Shown: positions 19,113-29,673 of the stretch, one piece after another
Numbering within the stretch: the first letter of the stretch is position 1
Layout of the letters: each line of letters starts with the position of its first letter
Assembly (NCBI GenBank): GCA_031289145.1
Contig: JAITQA010000054.1
Location: 1-64,000, forward strand
Direction of reading: 5' to 3'
Source of the DNA: Dysgonamonadaceae bacterium
GTDB taxonomy: Bacteria; Bacteroidota; Bacteroidia; Bacteroidales; Azobacteroidaceae
DNA: 64,000 nucleotides
Translations under genes and position numbers: made by a program
Notes under the pieces: model-generated
Database searches by the model: none
The model's input: only the letters and a program-made list of their open reading frames with translations
What the model was told of the DNA's origin: nothing

Positions 19113-22100
19113 ATGAACATCAAAAATTCCAGAAAAAAGAGGAAATTACTACTGAAAAGTAAAAGCTTATACGCTATACTTCGAGTATTGATGGTATTGT
19201 TCCTTTATGCCGGATCCTTTCAAGGAGTAACAGCACAAAACAATACGAGGGAAATAACAGGAAAAGTGATTGATGAAAGTGGAGAAGCGATCATTGGTGC
19301 AAGTATAAAGACTTCTGAAAACTCAATCGGAGCGATTACCGATAGTGATGGTTCCTTCTCTCTAAAAGTTTCTTCCAATACCACCTTGAGTATTTCATAC
19401 ATAGGTTATTTGACAAAGAAAGTAACTGTTGGAGAAAAAAAACAGTATGAAATAGTATTGGCTGAAGATACTAAAATACTGGATGGATTAGTCGTGGTTG
19501 GTTATGGCACTCAGAAAAAAGCGACAATAACAGGCGCTGTTTCTGCGGTCAATAGTGAACAATTGATGACTACCAAAAGCACCAATATTCAAAATATGTT
19601 GACCGGTAAATTGCCGGGTGTACGGAACATACAAAAGACTTCTGAGCCGGGGCAATTTACCAACCAATTTGATATTCGGGGATTAGGGAGTCCTTTGTTG
19701 ATTGTAGACGGTGTGCCTCGTGGAGATTTACCACGTATGGACCCGAATGATGTGGAAAGTATTTCCATATTGAAAGATGCATCGGCAGCTGTCTATGGTG
19801 TACGTGCAGCCAATGGTGTGGTTTTAATAACTACCAAAAAGGGAGAAAAAGGAAAAACAAAGATTGAGTATTCGGCATATTATGGGATTCAAACACCCGC
19901 CGAAATATTACGCCCACTCGGAGCATGGGACCGGGCTACACTGGCAAATGAACTCAAGATGAGAAGTACAACCGATCCGCAAAAAGAATATGATCAGGAT
20001 TATTTCGATAAATTGTCAAAAGGAGAAATGCCTGACACCGACTGGTATGATGCGATATTAAAAAACACATCTCCACAGCAACAACAAAATATATCATTTA
20101 GTGGCGGTTCCGATAAAGTGGATTATTACGTCAATTTCGGTTATACCGATCAAGGTAGTTTCTTCAGGACCAATTCGGCTAATTACAATCGTTACAACCT
20201 GAGAAGCAATCTAAACGCACAAATCACCAAAGACCTGAGAGCCGGTATTAAACTGAATATGATCATGGACGAAACCAACCGCCAACAGATGGGAAGTTGG
20301 GAAATATTCAAGATGCTTTGGCGTTCCAGACCGAACGATGCCCTGTATGCCAACAACACCGCCCCCTATTTTCAAAGACCCGGAGTGGAATGGAATCCAG
20401 CAGCATCAATCGACCCCGAACTTACCGGATTTGTAAAGGATAAAAAGAATATATTCCAGTCTAATATGTCCTTGGAATACAGTGTCCCATTCATAAAAGG
20501 TTTGATGGCAAAAGCAATGTACAGCTACGACAGAACATACAACGATAATAGCAGTTTCAGGAAAGAATATAATGAATATACCTATAATGCCGTAACCGGA
20601 GCCTACGAAGTAGCCTCGACACGAAACAGCAAAACAGAATTGAGACGAGTATTCAATACCAGCTATTCCACTCTATGGAATGCGCAGTTAAATTATGACA
20701 ACACATTTGCAGAAAAACATCATACAGGCGTCTTGTTGTTATATGAAGAAAGTTATAGTCAGGGATACGATTTCAGTGCGAAACGTTTTTTTGATATTCC
20801 TATTCCTTATCTTTTTGCAGGTAGTTCTGAAAACCAGGAAGGAACCGGAAGCGGTTTAAATGAAAATGCCTCAAAGGGATTGGTAGGGAGACTAAGTTAT
20901 GATTATAGTGGAAAATATATAGCGGATTTTTCTTTTCGTTATGACGGATCTTCTAAATTCCCCAAAGGAAAACAATGGGGCTTTTTTCCAAGTGTATTAT
21001 TAGCATACCGTATATCCGAAGAAGCTTTTATCCGGAATAATTTGCCTTTTGTACAGAATCTGAAGCTAAGGGGTAGCTGGGGAAGACTTGGAGATGACGG
21101 GGCTTCTCAGTTCCAGTTTATAGAAGGCTATGATTATCCGCAATCGTTTCACAACAGGACAACTCTCCCAAGAGGTTCCGTATTTGGAAACACCTTTGTC
21201 AATGCACTTGGATTCCGTGCTGCACCGAATCCCAATTTGACTTGGTATACAGCCGATATGCTTAATGTAGGTATTGATGCTGATCTTTGGAACGGCCTGT
21301 TTGGCTTTTCAGTTGATCTTTTCCAACGAGATCGCGACGGATTATTGGATACTCCGGCCGTAACAGTGCCTGCTACATTTGGTACGGACATTTCACAGAC
21401 CAACCTGAACGCTGACCGTACCTCAGGATTTGAAGTGGAATTGCGGCATCGCAATAAAATAGACGATTTCATATACAATGTGACCGGTTCCGTACAGATG
21501 ACCCGAAGCATGTGGACCCGAAGACTGATGCCCGAAAGGTCTAACTCTTATGATTACTGGCGCAATAATTACATAAACCGTTATAAAGATATTTGGTTTG
21601 GGAAGAGCGTTGGAGGAACCTATCAGTCTTATGACGAAATAGCAAATTCTATATATGCAGGCGCAAACTCACTTCCCGGCGACCCGATTTATGAGGACTG
21701 GAACGGCGACGGCGTTATTGATGGTCAGGATGACCACCCCATTGCCACCACAACCAATTCCGACAATAACGGAGGGCTTCCCGGTACCAACCTCAATAAT
21801 GCCCGGAATTATCCTCTCATGAATTTCAGTATGACGTTGGGAGGACAGTGGAAATGGATTGATTTCAATCTCTTATTTCAGGGCGCAGCCATGTCATACA
21901 TCGGGTATGGAGAACAATTGTTGAACCCGCTGACATGGGATGGAAACGCCTTGGAGCTTCTGTATGACAGGTGGCATCCGGTTGATGCGAATACAGACCC
22001 GTATAACCCTACCACCCAATGGGCTTCAGGATACTATCCTTACGGAACGATGAGGGCGGAAGCAACATCCGGCTTCAATCTGCAAAGTGGCGCTTATCTA

Positions 22101-22313
22101 CGTCTGAAAAGCGCTGAAATTGGTTTTACAATCCCCAAAAACAGTGTTTTTGACAGCGTGGGAACTAAGAACCTGCGGCTATATATCAATGCTTATAACT
22201 TGTTAACCATCACAGGGGTGAGAGGACTTGATCCGGAAAAGCCTACTGAAACGTATGGTTATCTTTATCCATTGAGCAGAACTTATAATTTTGGCGGTTC
22301 AATCACTTTTTAA
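19113..22313 (+). CDS. SusC/RagA family TonB-linked outer membrane protein
   Basis: REITGKVIDESGEAIIGASI; VVVGYGTQKKATITGAVS; DPNDVESISILKDASAAVYGVRAANGVVLITTKKG. Signal-bearing start probably 19113. Confidence 0.96.
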   Translation: MNIKNSRKKRKLLLKSKSLYAILRVLMVLFLYAGSFQGVTAQNNTREITGKVIDESGEAIIGASIKTSENSIGAITDSDGSFSLKVSSNTTLSISYIGYLTKKVTVGEKKQYEIVLAEDTKILDGLVVVGYGTQKKATITGAVSAVNSEQLMTTKSTNIQNMLTGKLPGVRNIQKTSEPGQFTNQFDIRGLGSPLLIVDGVPRGDLPRMDPNDVESISILKDASAAVYGVRAANGVVLITTKKGEKGKTKIEYSAYYGIQTPAEILRPLGAWDRATLANELKMRSTTDPQKEYDQDYFDKLSKGEMPDTDWYDAILKNTSPQQQQNISFSGGSDKVDYYVNFGYTDQGSFFRTNSANYNRYNLRSNLNAQITKDLRAGIKLNMIMDETNRQQMGSWEIFKMLWRSRPNDALYANNTAPYFQRPGVEWNPAASIDPELTGFVKDKKNIFQSNMSLEYSVPFIKGLMAKAMYSYDRTYNDNSSFRKEYNEYTYNAVTGAYEVASTRNSKTELRRVFNTSYSTLWNAQLNYDNTFAEKHHTGVLLLYEESYSQGYDFSAKRFFDIPIPYLFAGSSENQEGTGSGLNENASKGLVGRLSYDYSGKYIADFSFRYDGSSKFPKGKQWGFFPSVLLAYRISEEAFIRNNLPFVQNLKLRGSWGRLGDDGASQFQFIEGYDYPQSFHNRTTLPRGSVFGNTFVNALGFRAAPNPNLTWYTADMLNVGIDADLWNGLFGFSVDLFQRDRDGLLDTPAVTVPATFGTDISQTNLNADRTSGFEVELRHRNKIDDFIYNVTGSVQMTRSMWTRRLMPERSNSYDYWRNNYINRYKDIWFGKSVGGTYQSYDEIANSIYAGANSLPGDPIYEDWNGDGVIDGQDDHPIATTTNSDNNGGLPGTNLNNARNYPLMNFSMTLGGQWKWIDFNLLFQGAAMSYIGYGEQLLNPLTWDGNALELLYDRWHPVDANTDPYNPTTQWASGYYPYGTMRAEATSGFNLQSGAYLRLKSAEIGFTIPKNSVFDSVGTKNLRLYINAYNLLTITGVRGLDPEKPTETYGYLYPLSRTYNFGGSITF

Positions 22314-22351
22314 GGCGCTTGAATCATTAACATACTAAAAAATAGAAAAAA

Positions 22352-24484
22352 ATGAAAAAAATACATTTGATAGCAGTCGTATTGCTTCTTTCTTTAAGTT
22401 GGTTGACATCTTGTGTAGATCTGGACATTACACCTACGTCAATCATTACTGAAGAAGATATATACAATGAAAATGGGATCAAAGCCTACATGGCCGGTAT
22501 GTACAACTACTTGCCCATGGAAGACTTTAAATACGATACGAACAGTGATGGCCAGATTGGTGGTGGATACTATGTGACTAACGGTATCAGTGTCTGGAAT
22601 TTCTGGAATTCTACCGGTGAAATGGTGAACCGGAACAACACGAATCTTCCACTTCATCGCAGCGGCTATTGGCAGAGTGCATTTCAAGTAATTCGCCGGG
22701 CAAATACCTTGATCAATAATTTGCCGAAATATCCGGAACTGGCAGCTCAGTCTGAATCATGGATTGGCGAGGCTAAATTTATCAGGGCTTATGTTTATTT
22801 CCAACTGGCGAAACGTTACGGAGGTTTGCCGAAAATTTTTGAAGCGCAGATGCTTGATCCTAATGACGAATCCACTTTGTGGGTAGCCCGTGAAAGTCAT
22901 ACCGCTACATACAATTTTATTCTGCAAGATCTGGATGAGGCTATTGAAAGCATGCCGGAAACAAATGAGGCAGGCCGTGCCAATAAATATGTAGCGGCTG
23001 CTATCAAGAGCCGCGCTGCCCTTCATGCCGCTACTACGGCCCGTTACGGTAGCATGAAATTCCAAGATTGGGCAGTGGATGGGGTATTGCTTCAGGGTAT
23101 ACCGCAAGACAAAGCCAACGATTATTTTAAACAGGCATGGGATGCCGCCAAACTGGTAGAAAGCGGTGGCAGATACGAACTTCACAGGGCCAATGTTGGA
23201 GATAAAACGGGAAATTATGCTGAAGTGTGGGAAAAATGCGATGAAAATAAAGAATCTATATGGTTACGCAAATTTGATTTCAATATGTCAGTACATTCGT
23301 ATAACTCCATAATGGCTCCTCCTCGTATGTGTACTGAAGGTGGCGACCGTTTCAATCCTACTCTCGACTGGGTGGAATTGTTCGATGGACTACCGCTTGA
23401 TGAAAAAGGAAACTTCAGTGCTTTTGACGAAGACGGCAATTACATTGTATATGATAACAGCCAGCAACTGTGGGAAAGTGTTGAACCGAGGCTCAGGGCA
23501 AATATCCTGATTCCCGGAAATCTCTACAAGGGAGGAATAAAACTTGATGTACGCGCCGGTATTATTAAGGAGGAATATGATCCGGCAGTAGACAGGTTTA
23601 AGAAGTTTACTGTTGATGACGGAAAAGAAAGACAAGGGCTTAACTCAGGATCGGTGTGGAACAAGGCGGAATATCCGGCTGGTAATCCTTTCCGAGAGAG
23701 AACTATTTTCGACTGGTCAACACAGCCGTCAGCCACCCAAAATGATCCTTATGTGCGTTCGGATGGTGTGAAGATTTTCAAGAATGGATTGGATGGACCG
23801 AGGGTAACCGGTACTACCTCTACCTCTAATACGGTAACCGGATTTTTCGGACGTAAGCATTTGAACATTACCCTTCCAAAAAGCGAAACAGTGAATAATA
23901 CTTCTACCCAGTCTTGGATTGAAGCAAGGTACGCCGAAGTCTTGCTCAACCGTGCCGAAGCAGCCATAGAGTTGGCTCAGGACGGTGTAACATCATATAA
24001 TGGGGCAAATATGCTGGAAGACGCATTCAACTGTATTAACGATATTCGCGACCGTGCCGGAGCGAATCTCTTAACCAATTCGGCTGAACTTTCTACAGAA
24101 CCGGCTTATACCCGATGGGCTAATCCGGGACCGAAGGGACAAGGTGCATTTGTGGAAGCTCCCAACAGGGCTTTGCAGATTGTTCGCGTGGAAAGATACA
24201 AGGAACTGGCATTCGAAAGCAAAATCTATTGGGACTTGCTCCGCTGGTTTACTTACGATACTCAAATCAAGCAGTATTTCAGAAGAGGATTGTATCCGAT
24301 TATGTATGCCAAGGGTGCGACGGTAGATGAAAACGGTATCCCCAGCGGAAAATATATTTATGACGCAAAATCTGCCGACGAAGCAGCCGGACAGGTCACT
24401 TTCAGCGTTAATAATTATTATGAGGGTATTCCAACTAATGAGTTGAAGAATAATCCTTTACTGCAAAAGAACAGAAATCAATAA
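22352..24484 (+). CDS. RagB/SusD family nutrient uptake outer membrane lipoprotein
   Basis: Lipobox LSWLTSC; RANTLINNLPKYPEL, GEAKFIRAYVYFQLAKRYGGLP, RVERYKELAFESKIYWDLLRW. Confidence 0.96.
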   Translation: MKKIHLIAVVLLLSLSWLTSCVDLDITPTSIITEEDIYNENGIKAYMAGMYNYLPMEDFKYDTNSDGQIGGGYYVTNGISVWNFWNSTGEMVNRNNTNLPLHRSGYWQSAFQVIRRANTLINNLPKYPELAAQSESWIGEAKFIRAYVYFQLAKRYGGLPKIFEAQMLDPNDESTLWVARESHTATYNFILQDLDEAIESMPETNEAGRANKYVAAAIKSRAALHAATTARYGSMKFQDWAVDGVLLQGIPQDKANDYFKQAWDAAKLVESGGRYELHRANVGDKTGNYAEVWEKCDENKESIWLRKFDFNMSVHSYNSIMAPPRMCTEGGDRFNPTLDWVELFDGLPLDEKGNFSAFDEDGNYIVYDNSQQLWESVEPRLRANILIPGNLYKGGIKLDVRAGIIKEEYDPAVDRFKKFTVDDGKERQGLNSGSVWNKAEYPAGNPFRERTIFDWSTQPSATQNDPYVRSDGVKIFKNGLDGPRVTGTTSTSNTVTGFFGRKHLNITLPKSETVNNTSTQSWIEARYAEVLLNRAEAAIELAQDGVTSYNGANMLEDAFNCINDIRDRAGANLLTNSAELSTEPAYTRWANPGPKGQGAFVEAPNRALQIVRVERYKELAFESKIYWDLLRWFTYDTQIKQYFRRGLYPIMYAKGATVDENGIPSGKYIYDAKSADEAAGQVTFSVNNYYEGIPTNELKNNPLLQKNRNQ

Positions 24485-24500
24485 TTAAAAAAGCAATAAG

Positions 24501-25271
24501 ATGAAAATATTAAGCAAATATATCGTCTCCCTTTTATGCTGTATGCTGGTAGTCTCCTGTGAAATAGATAATTATGACGAACCGGACACTACTATACAAG
24601 GAACACTTTATGATCATAACGGACAGCCGCTACAAGTGAATCAGGGATCAGGTTATATCCGGGCGAGAGAAATTAGCTGGGCAAAAAACAATGAAACTAA
24701 TTTTGTCGGGAACCAAACATTGAAAGTACAACAGGATGGTACTTACCGGAATACCAAATGGTTTCCCGGAGAATACCGTATGATGCCTTATGCCGGTAAC
24801 TTCTACCCATATGACGATGAGAAACAGGATGCCGACGATGCGGGCGAACTGGTACAGATATCAGGTACTACTACCAAAGATTTCACGGTTACCCCATATC
24901 TGACCATTGAATGGGTAAAAAAACCTACGATAACTTCGGATAATTATCTGGAATGTTCTGTTCGTTTCAAAAGGAATCAGAAGGCCGGATATGAAATGCC
25001 CGATGTAAGGGAAGCCTGGTTACGCGTATCACGTTCGATTAATGCAGCGGCAGCCGATGGACAATATTTCAAGGTCAAAAAGGATTTGACCAACGACATG
25101 GAAGGTCAGGAAATAACCTTCCGGACAGATATACCATTGAAATATACCGGTACTGACTACTGGATTCGTGTTCAAATGGATTGTAAGGCGGTTGCCGGAA
25201 AGCCTGAGACCAACTATCCGGGTATAGGAGCTGCTAATTATACGACCATTGAAAAGATACATGTCCCATAA
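24501..25271 (+). CDS. DUF3823-like lipoprotein (SusE/F position)
   Basis: Lipobox LVVSC; IDNYDEPDTTIQGTLYDHNGQPLQ typical start; position directly after SusD. Confidence 0.8.
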   Translation: MKILSKYIVSLLCCMLVVSCEIDNYDEPDTTIQGTLYDHNGQPLQVNQGSGYIRAREISWAKNNETNFVGNQTLKVQQDGTYRNTKWFPGEYRMMPYAGNFYPYDDEKQDADDAGELVQISGTTTKDFTVTPYLTIEWVKKPTITSDNYLECSVRFKRNQKAGYEMPDVREAWLRVSRSINAAAADGQYFKVKKDLTNDMEGQEITFRTDIPLKYTGTDYWIRVQMDCKAVAGKPETNYPGIGAANYTTIEKIHVP

Positions 25272-25349
25272 ATTATCTATGCAATAGGTAATAGGCGTTT
25301 AATGTAAGAAGCTGTTTGCTGTCTGAAAAGTCGAAAATGTAATAATAAA

Positions 25350-27731
25350 ATGACCGAGAAACGAATATTGATCATCTTCTTGTTTATTCCTTCTTGTTTG
25401 TTTGCTCAAAAGAATGTTTATCCGGGAGCAGACGAAAAAAGTGTATCCAGAGCACAGTATTTTACGTGGATCAATAACACCAACGAAGGGGCGACTGAAA
25501 AACAAACATTAATCAACCTGGATTTTTTTGAATGGCTTAAAAAAGAATATGGAATGTCTTTGGACATATATGCATTCGACGCAGGACTTATAGATGGGAA
25601 AAACTTTTATGGAACGATAGACTCGGAACGGTTCAAAAGGAATTTTCCCAACGGACTTGATCCGGTCTATAAAAAAGCCGAAGTAAATAATATCCGTTTA
25701 GGACTTTGGGGTGGGCCGGATGGATTTGGAGATACGGCTGAAGAAACCGCCGGAAGAAAAAATATGTTAGTCTCTCTATGTCGGGATTATAACTGGACAC
25801 TTTTCAAATTCGATGCGGTATGTGGCCCGTTAAGAAAAGAGAAAGAAGATGATTTCATTGACATGATGGAACAGTGCCGGATGTATTCTCCGGATTTGAT
25901 TTTATTGAACCATCGTTTAGGCCTGGATAAAGCAAAGCCTTACGCAACGACTTTTCTTTGGGAAGGGCGTGAAGCCTATATTGATGTCAATTCTAAAAAC
26001 AATACGACCGCTGTTCATAGCAGAGTCGGGAATATGGAAAGAGGACTTGTTCCCGACTTAAAACGGCTGACTGAAGATCATGGCGTTTGCCTTTCTTCCT
26101 GCCTTGATTATTGGGAGGATGATCTGATATTACAGGCATTTAGCCGTTCATTGATTTTAGCGCCGCAAATATACGGTAACCCTTGGTTGCTGTCCGACAA
26201 TGAATTTCCAAAACTGGCAAGGATATACAATTTGCACCGGATGTTTTCGTCGATATTAGTAAACGGAATGAAACTTCCGGAAAGTTACGGGAAAGACGCT
26301 GTTTCGAGAGGTGATGACAAAACAAGACTGATTACACTAAAAAATCTAAGTTGGACAAACAAAGAAATCATCATAAAATTAGACCATGAAATTGGACTTA
26401 AGAAAGGAAAGCAAGTGAAAGCCCGCTTATTTCATCCGGTTGAAAGATTATTAGGTACATTTGAATATGGCGATTCTCTAACCGTTTCAATCCCGGCGTT
26501 TCGGTCATTGCTACTGAGTGTATCATCAAGCAATGAATACAAAGAACCGGGTATTTCCGGGGTTGACTTTGAGATAGTGAAAAATGTTCCGGATCAACCA
26601 CTTGTTATTCGTCTCTTGGGATTGCCCGGAACAGAAAGTTCCATAAAGATGGAAAAAATCTCTGGTGTAAAAAAGGTTGAAATTGATGGAGAAAATATTC
26701 CGGAACTAAAGAATGGCAAATCAACCAACATTAAATTTAATGGTGAAAAGCTCAAAGACCATTATCATCGGAAAATAGTAGCAATGCAACGCGCTGAAAT
26801 TCCTGAAGATGCTATCTCTTTATATGAAACTACTGTATTTGCAGCAGATAATAATGCCATGGAAATACGTTCATTATTTCGTTCCGGAGAAACAAATATC
26901 CCTCAGGTGAAAGCAGCCCGCGATGCCTTCTTTAGCCAGTCGGCATTCGTTAATCGAGGAGTATGGGACAGACATCTGTTTGATGGTGATATGAATACGG
27001 GCTTTTGGCCTTCACGAAGACATGGGGATATTCGGATAAAAGGAGGTTGCTTCCGGTTGGATTTGGGAGAGTCAATCTATGTTGACAGTATTCTCTTTAA
27101 AGTCAATAATGAATATGAACTTCAACCATTTTTGATTGATGAAGGAAGTTTTGCGCACGTATCATCTGATTTGAAAAAATGGAGGCCGATCACATTTTTA
27201 GCCGGGACGACAATGAATGTGCCGGTTGGAAAAGAAATGCGATATTTGAAGATGAATCCTTTTCCCGAAGCCATTGCAGAAATTGAAGTTTATAGTAAAG
27301 GGGCGAAAGTTTCTGCCGGTAAATTCAGCGCAAGCAATCTGTTTGCCGATTCGAATGAGATGAAATGTATCGGAGCATGGTCTGCCTTCTTTCAACTGAA
27401 TGAAATCCCCAAAAACAGTTATATAGCTGTTGCAATAAACGGCGAACATGGAATTGAGGGAGCTTATGCTGCTCTCAAAGTGGAAGGACAATATGTGGGT
27501 GCACCTTCCCGGGCAGTTTCTTATCCCGCTAACCCATGGGAAAATGTAACGGCTAAAACAGTATCAAATTATACTTATTTCTTCCCGCTCACAGAAGATA
27601 TGAAAGGTAAAAAAATAGAGGCCTTTGTTTTAGAATATGATAATAACAAAGCGGATATTAAGCCTGAAATATGGATTTCGGCCTATCCGGCGCCCTATGA
27701 AGAAAAAATAATGACCCTTACTTACGAATAA
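25350..27731 (+). CDS. Secreted putative glycoside hydrolase, clan GH-D-like TIM barrel with C-terminal discoidin-like region
   Basis: Signal peptide; IYAFDAGLIDG..., IRLGLWGGPDGFGD, WTLFKFDAVCG (KxD-type nucleophile candidate), ILLNHRLG; later GGCFRLDLGESIYVDSILFKVNNEYE F5/8-like. Confidence 0.55.
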   Translation: MTEKRILIIFLFIPSCLFAQKNVYPGADEKSVSRAQYFTWINNTNEGATEKQTLINLDFFEWLKKEYGMSLDIYAFDAGLIDGKNFYGTIDSERFKRNFPNGLDPVYKKAEVNNIRLGLWGGPDGFGDTAEETAGRKNMLVSLCRDYNWTLFKFDAVCGPLRKEKEDDFIDMMEQCRMYSPDLILLNHRLGLDKAKPYATTFLWEGREAYIDVNSKNNTTAVHSRVGNMERGLVPDLKRLTEDHGVCLSSCLDYWEDDLILQAFSRSLILAPQIYGNPWLLSDNEFPKLARIYNLHRMFSSILVNGMKLPESYGKDAVSRGDDKTRLITLKNLSWTNKEIIIKLDHEIGLKKGKQVKARLFHPVERLLGTFEYGDSLTVSIPAFRSLLLSVSSSNEYKEPGISGVDFEIVKNVPDQPLVIRLLGLPGTESSIKMEKISGVKKVEIDGENIPELKNGKSTNIKFNGEKLKDHYHRKIVAMQRAEIPEDAISLYETTVFAADNNAMEIRSLFRSGETNIPQVKAARDAFFSQSAFVNRGVWDRHLFDGDMNTGFWPSRRHGDIRIKGGCFRLDLGESIYVDSILFKVNNEYELQPFLIDEGSFAHVSSDLKKWRPITFLAGTTMNVPVGKEMRYLKMNPFPEAIAEIEVYSKGAKVSAGKFSASNLFADSNEMKCIGAWSAFFQLNEIPKNSYIAVAINGEHGIEGAYAALKVEGQYVGAPSRAVSYPANPWENVTAKTVSNYTYFFPLTEDMKGKKIEAFVLEYDNNKADIKPEIWISAYPAPYEEKIMTLTYE

Positions 27732-27759
27732 TCAACATTAAAAACAATCTGATAATAGT

Positions 27760-29652
27760 ATGAAACTAAAAAGAATAATACCGCTGCTCCTGTTTATTAC
27801 GGTTTGTTTTAATATCGCTGCCCAAGTAACTCCTGAACAGCAGTATCAAAAACTGCAACGTGAATTAGCTACTGGCTGGAATACCTGGGATACAAGAAGT
27901 GTTTTGACGCAGGTGCTGCTCCCGTATGGCGCCGCCATCGAGTTGAATCTCACAGACGATGAGGGTAATAGAATTAATACTTTCCGTATCGGCGGACAGC
28001 CACAGATGCACCCGGAATCTCATGCTTACGACGGAAGCTATACCGATGTGTCACTCGAATGGAAGGGACATAAACTTCGGGTACAAAGCGCATCGGAGGG
28101 ATTGAATAATGTAATCCTGATAACCCCATTGGAGGGGAATCGGAAAAACGGCCGACTGGTCATCGTACCTAAATCCCTTTGGCAAAGAGCGAATAAAATT
28201 GTGATGGAAAACGATAAATTTTCCATTGCTCCTTACGGTTTCAATATCAAGATTCCGGTTACAACACAGGGGCTTTTTATTGAAGGAAATGAAAAAGAAA
28301 TAAAAATATCTGTTGATGAACCGGTAGCCATTTGTTGCGGACAGGACATGACCATTCGGGAAGCACAAAAATATATTGAAAAAAAAGGCAATGCGTTTGT
28401 TAAACAAAACAAAGAAAAATATAAGAAAGACTACGAGTTGTATAACGCTATGCAAAGCGTATTAGCTTGGGATAATATTTACGATCCTTCGATCAGGAAA
28501 GTGATTACACCCGTCAGCCGAAACTGGAATGTCAACTGGAGCCACCACCCCGAATTTGGAGGGTTTGTCCTGTTTTGTTGGGATACTTATTTTGCAGGTA
28601 TGATGCTTGCAACGGATAATAAAGAACTGGCTTATGCGAATGTGGTTGAAATTACAAATTCAATCACAGAAATGGGGTTCATCCCGAACTTTTATTCCGG
28701 CAATGATTTGAAATCAAGAGATCGCTCTCAACCACCTGTCGGCTCTTTGGCGGTATGGACTATCTATGAGAAATACAAAGAAAAATGGTTACTGGAATTA
28801 CTGTATGATAAACTACTCACATGGAACAGATGGTGGGATCAAAACAGGAATATTGACGGCTTGTTATGTTGGGGAAGTACTCCCTATGAAAAAGTCACCT
28901 ATCATGCCCGGGAAAGCGGAGGAATAAATGAATTATACTGTGCAGCGCTGGAATCCGGATTGGATAACTCTCCAATGTATGATACTATCAAATACGATAG
29001 AAAACGTCACATGATGCTCCTTAATGATGTGGGATTATCTTCTTTGTACATAATGGATTGTGACTATCTGGCAAATATAGCGAAAGTATTAGGAAAAAAT
29101 GAGGAGGAGAAAGAACTACATGAAAGAAGGAGAAAATATCGCGACAACCTACAGACTTTGTGGGATGAGGCAAAAGGATTGTATTATAACAGGTATACAG
29201 ATACCGGTTTATTCAATCCGAGAATTTCTCCGACCCATTTCTATCCGTTATTAGCCAAGGCTCCCAGCCAGGAGCAAGCGGCAAGAATGATTAACGAGCA
29301 TTTACTGAATCCGGAAGAATTCTGGGGCGAATGGGTAATTCCTGCTACACCGAGAAATGACCCGGCTTTCAAAGACAATATTTACTGGCGGGGAAGGATT
29401 TGGGCTCCATTGAATCTGCTCGTGTATTTAGGTTTGCGGAATTACGATTTCAAAGAAGCGCGTCAATCATTAGCGGAGAAATCCAGGAATCTTCTTTTAA
29501 AAAGCTGGGCGTCGGATAGACTCGTGTTTGAAAATTACAATGCAACGAACGGTCAGGGCGACGACACCACGAGAAGTGATAAATTTTACCATTGGGGTGC
29601 TTTATTGGGCTTTATCGGACTAATTGAGGACGGGTATTTTATGAATAAATAA
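27760..29652 (+). CDS. MGH1-like / GH63-type (alpha/alpha)6 glycoside hydrolase
   Basis: GGFVLFCWDTYFAGMMLATDNKELA; VGSLAVWTIYEKY; YWRGRIWAPLNLLVYLGL. Confidence 0.8.
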   Translation: MKLKRIIPLLLFITVCFNIAAQVTPEQQYQKLQRELATGWNTWDTRSVLTQVLLPYGAAIELNLTDDEGNRINTFRIGGQPQMHPESHAYDGSYTDVSLEWKGHKLRVQSASEGLNNVILITPLEGNRKNGRLVIVPKSLWQRANKIVMENDKFSIAPYGFNIKIPVTTQGLFIEGNEKEIKISVDEPVAICCGQDMTIREAQKYIEKKGNAFVKQNKEKYKKDYELYNAMQSVLAWDNIYDPSIRKVITPVSRNWNVNWSHHPEFGGFVLFCWDTYFAGMMLATDNKELAYANVVEITNSITEMGFIPNFYSGNDLKSRDRSQPPVGSLAVWTIYEKYKEKWLLELLYDKLLTWNRWWDQNRNIDGLLCWGSTPYEKVTYHARESGGINELYCAALESGLDNSPMYDTIKYDRKRHMMLLNDVGLSSLYIMDCDYLANIAKVLGKNEEEKELHERRRKYRDNLQTLWDEAKGLYYNRYTDTGLFNPRISPTHFYPLLAKAPSQEQAARMINEHLLNPEEFWGEWVIPATPRNDPAFKDNIYWRGRIWAPLNLLVYLGLRNYDFKEARQSLAEKSRNLLLKSWASDRLVFENYNATNGQGDDTTRSDKFYHWGALLGFIGLIEDGYFMNK

Positions 29653-29673
29653 TAACATCAATCTAAGATAAAC

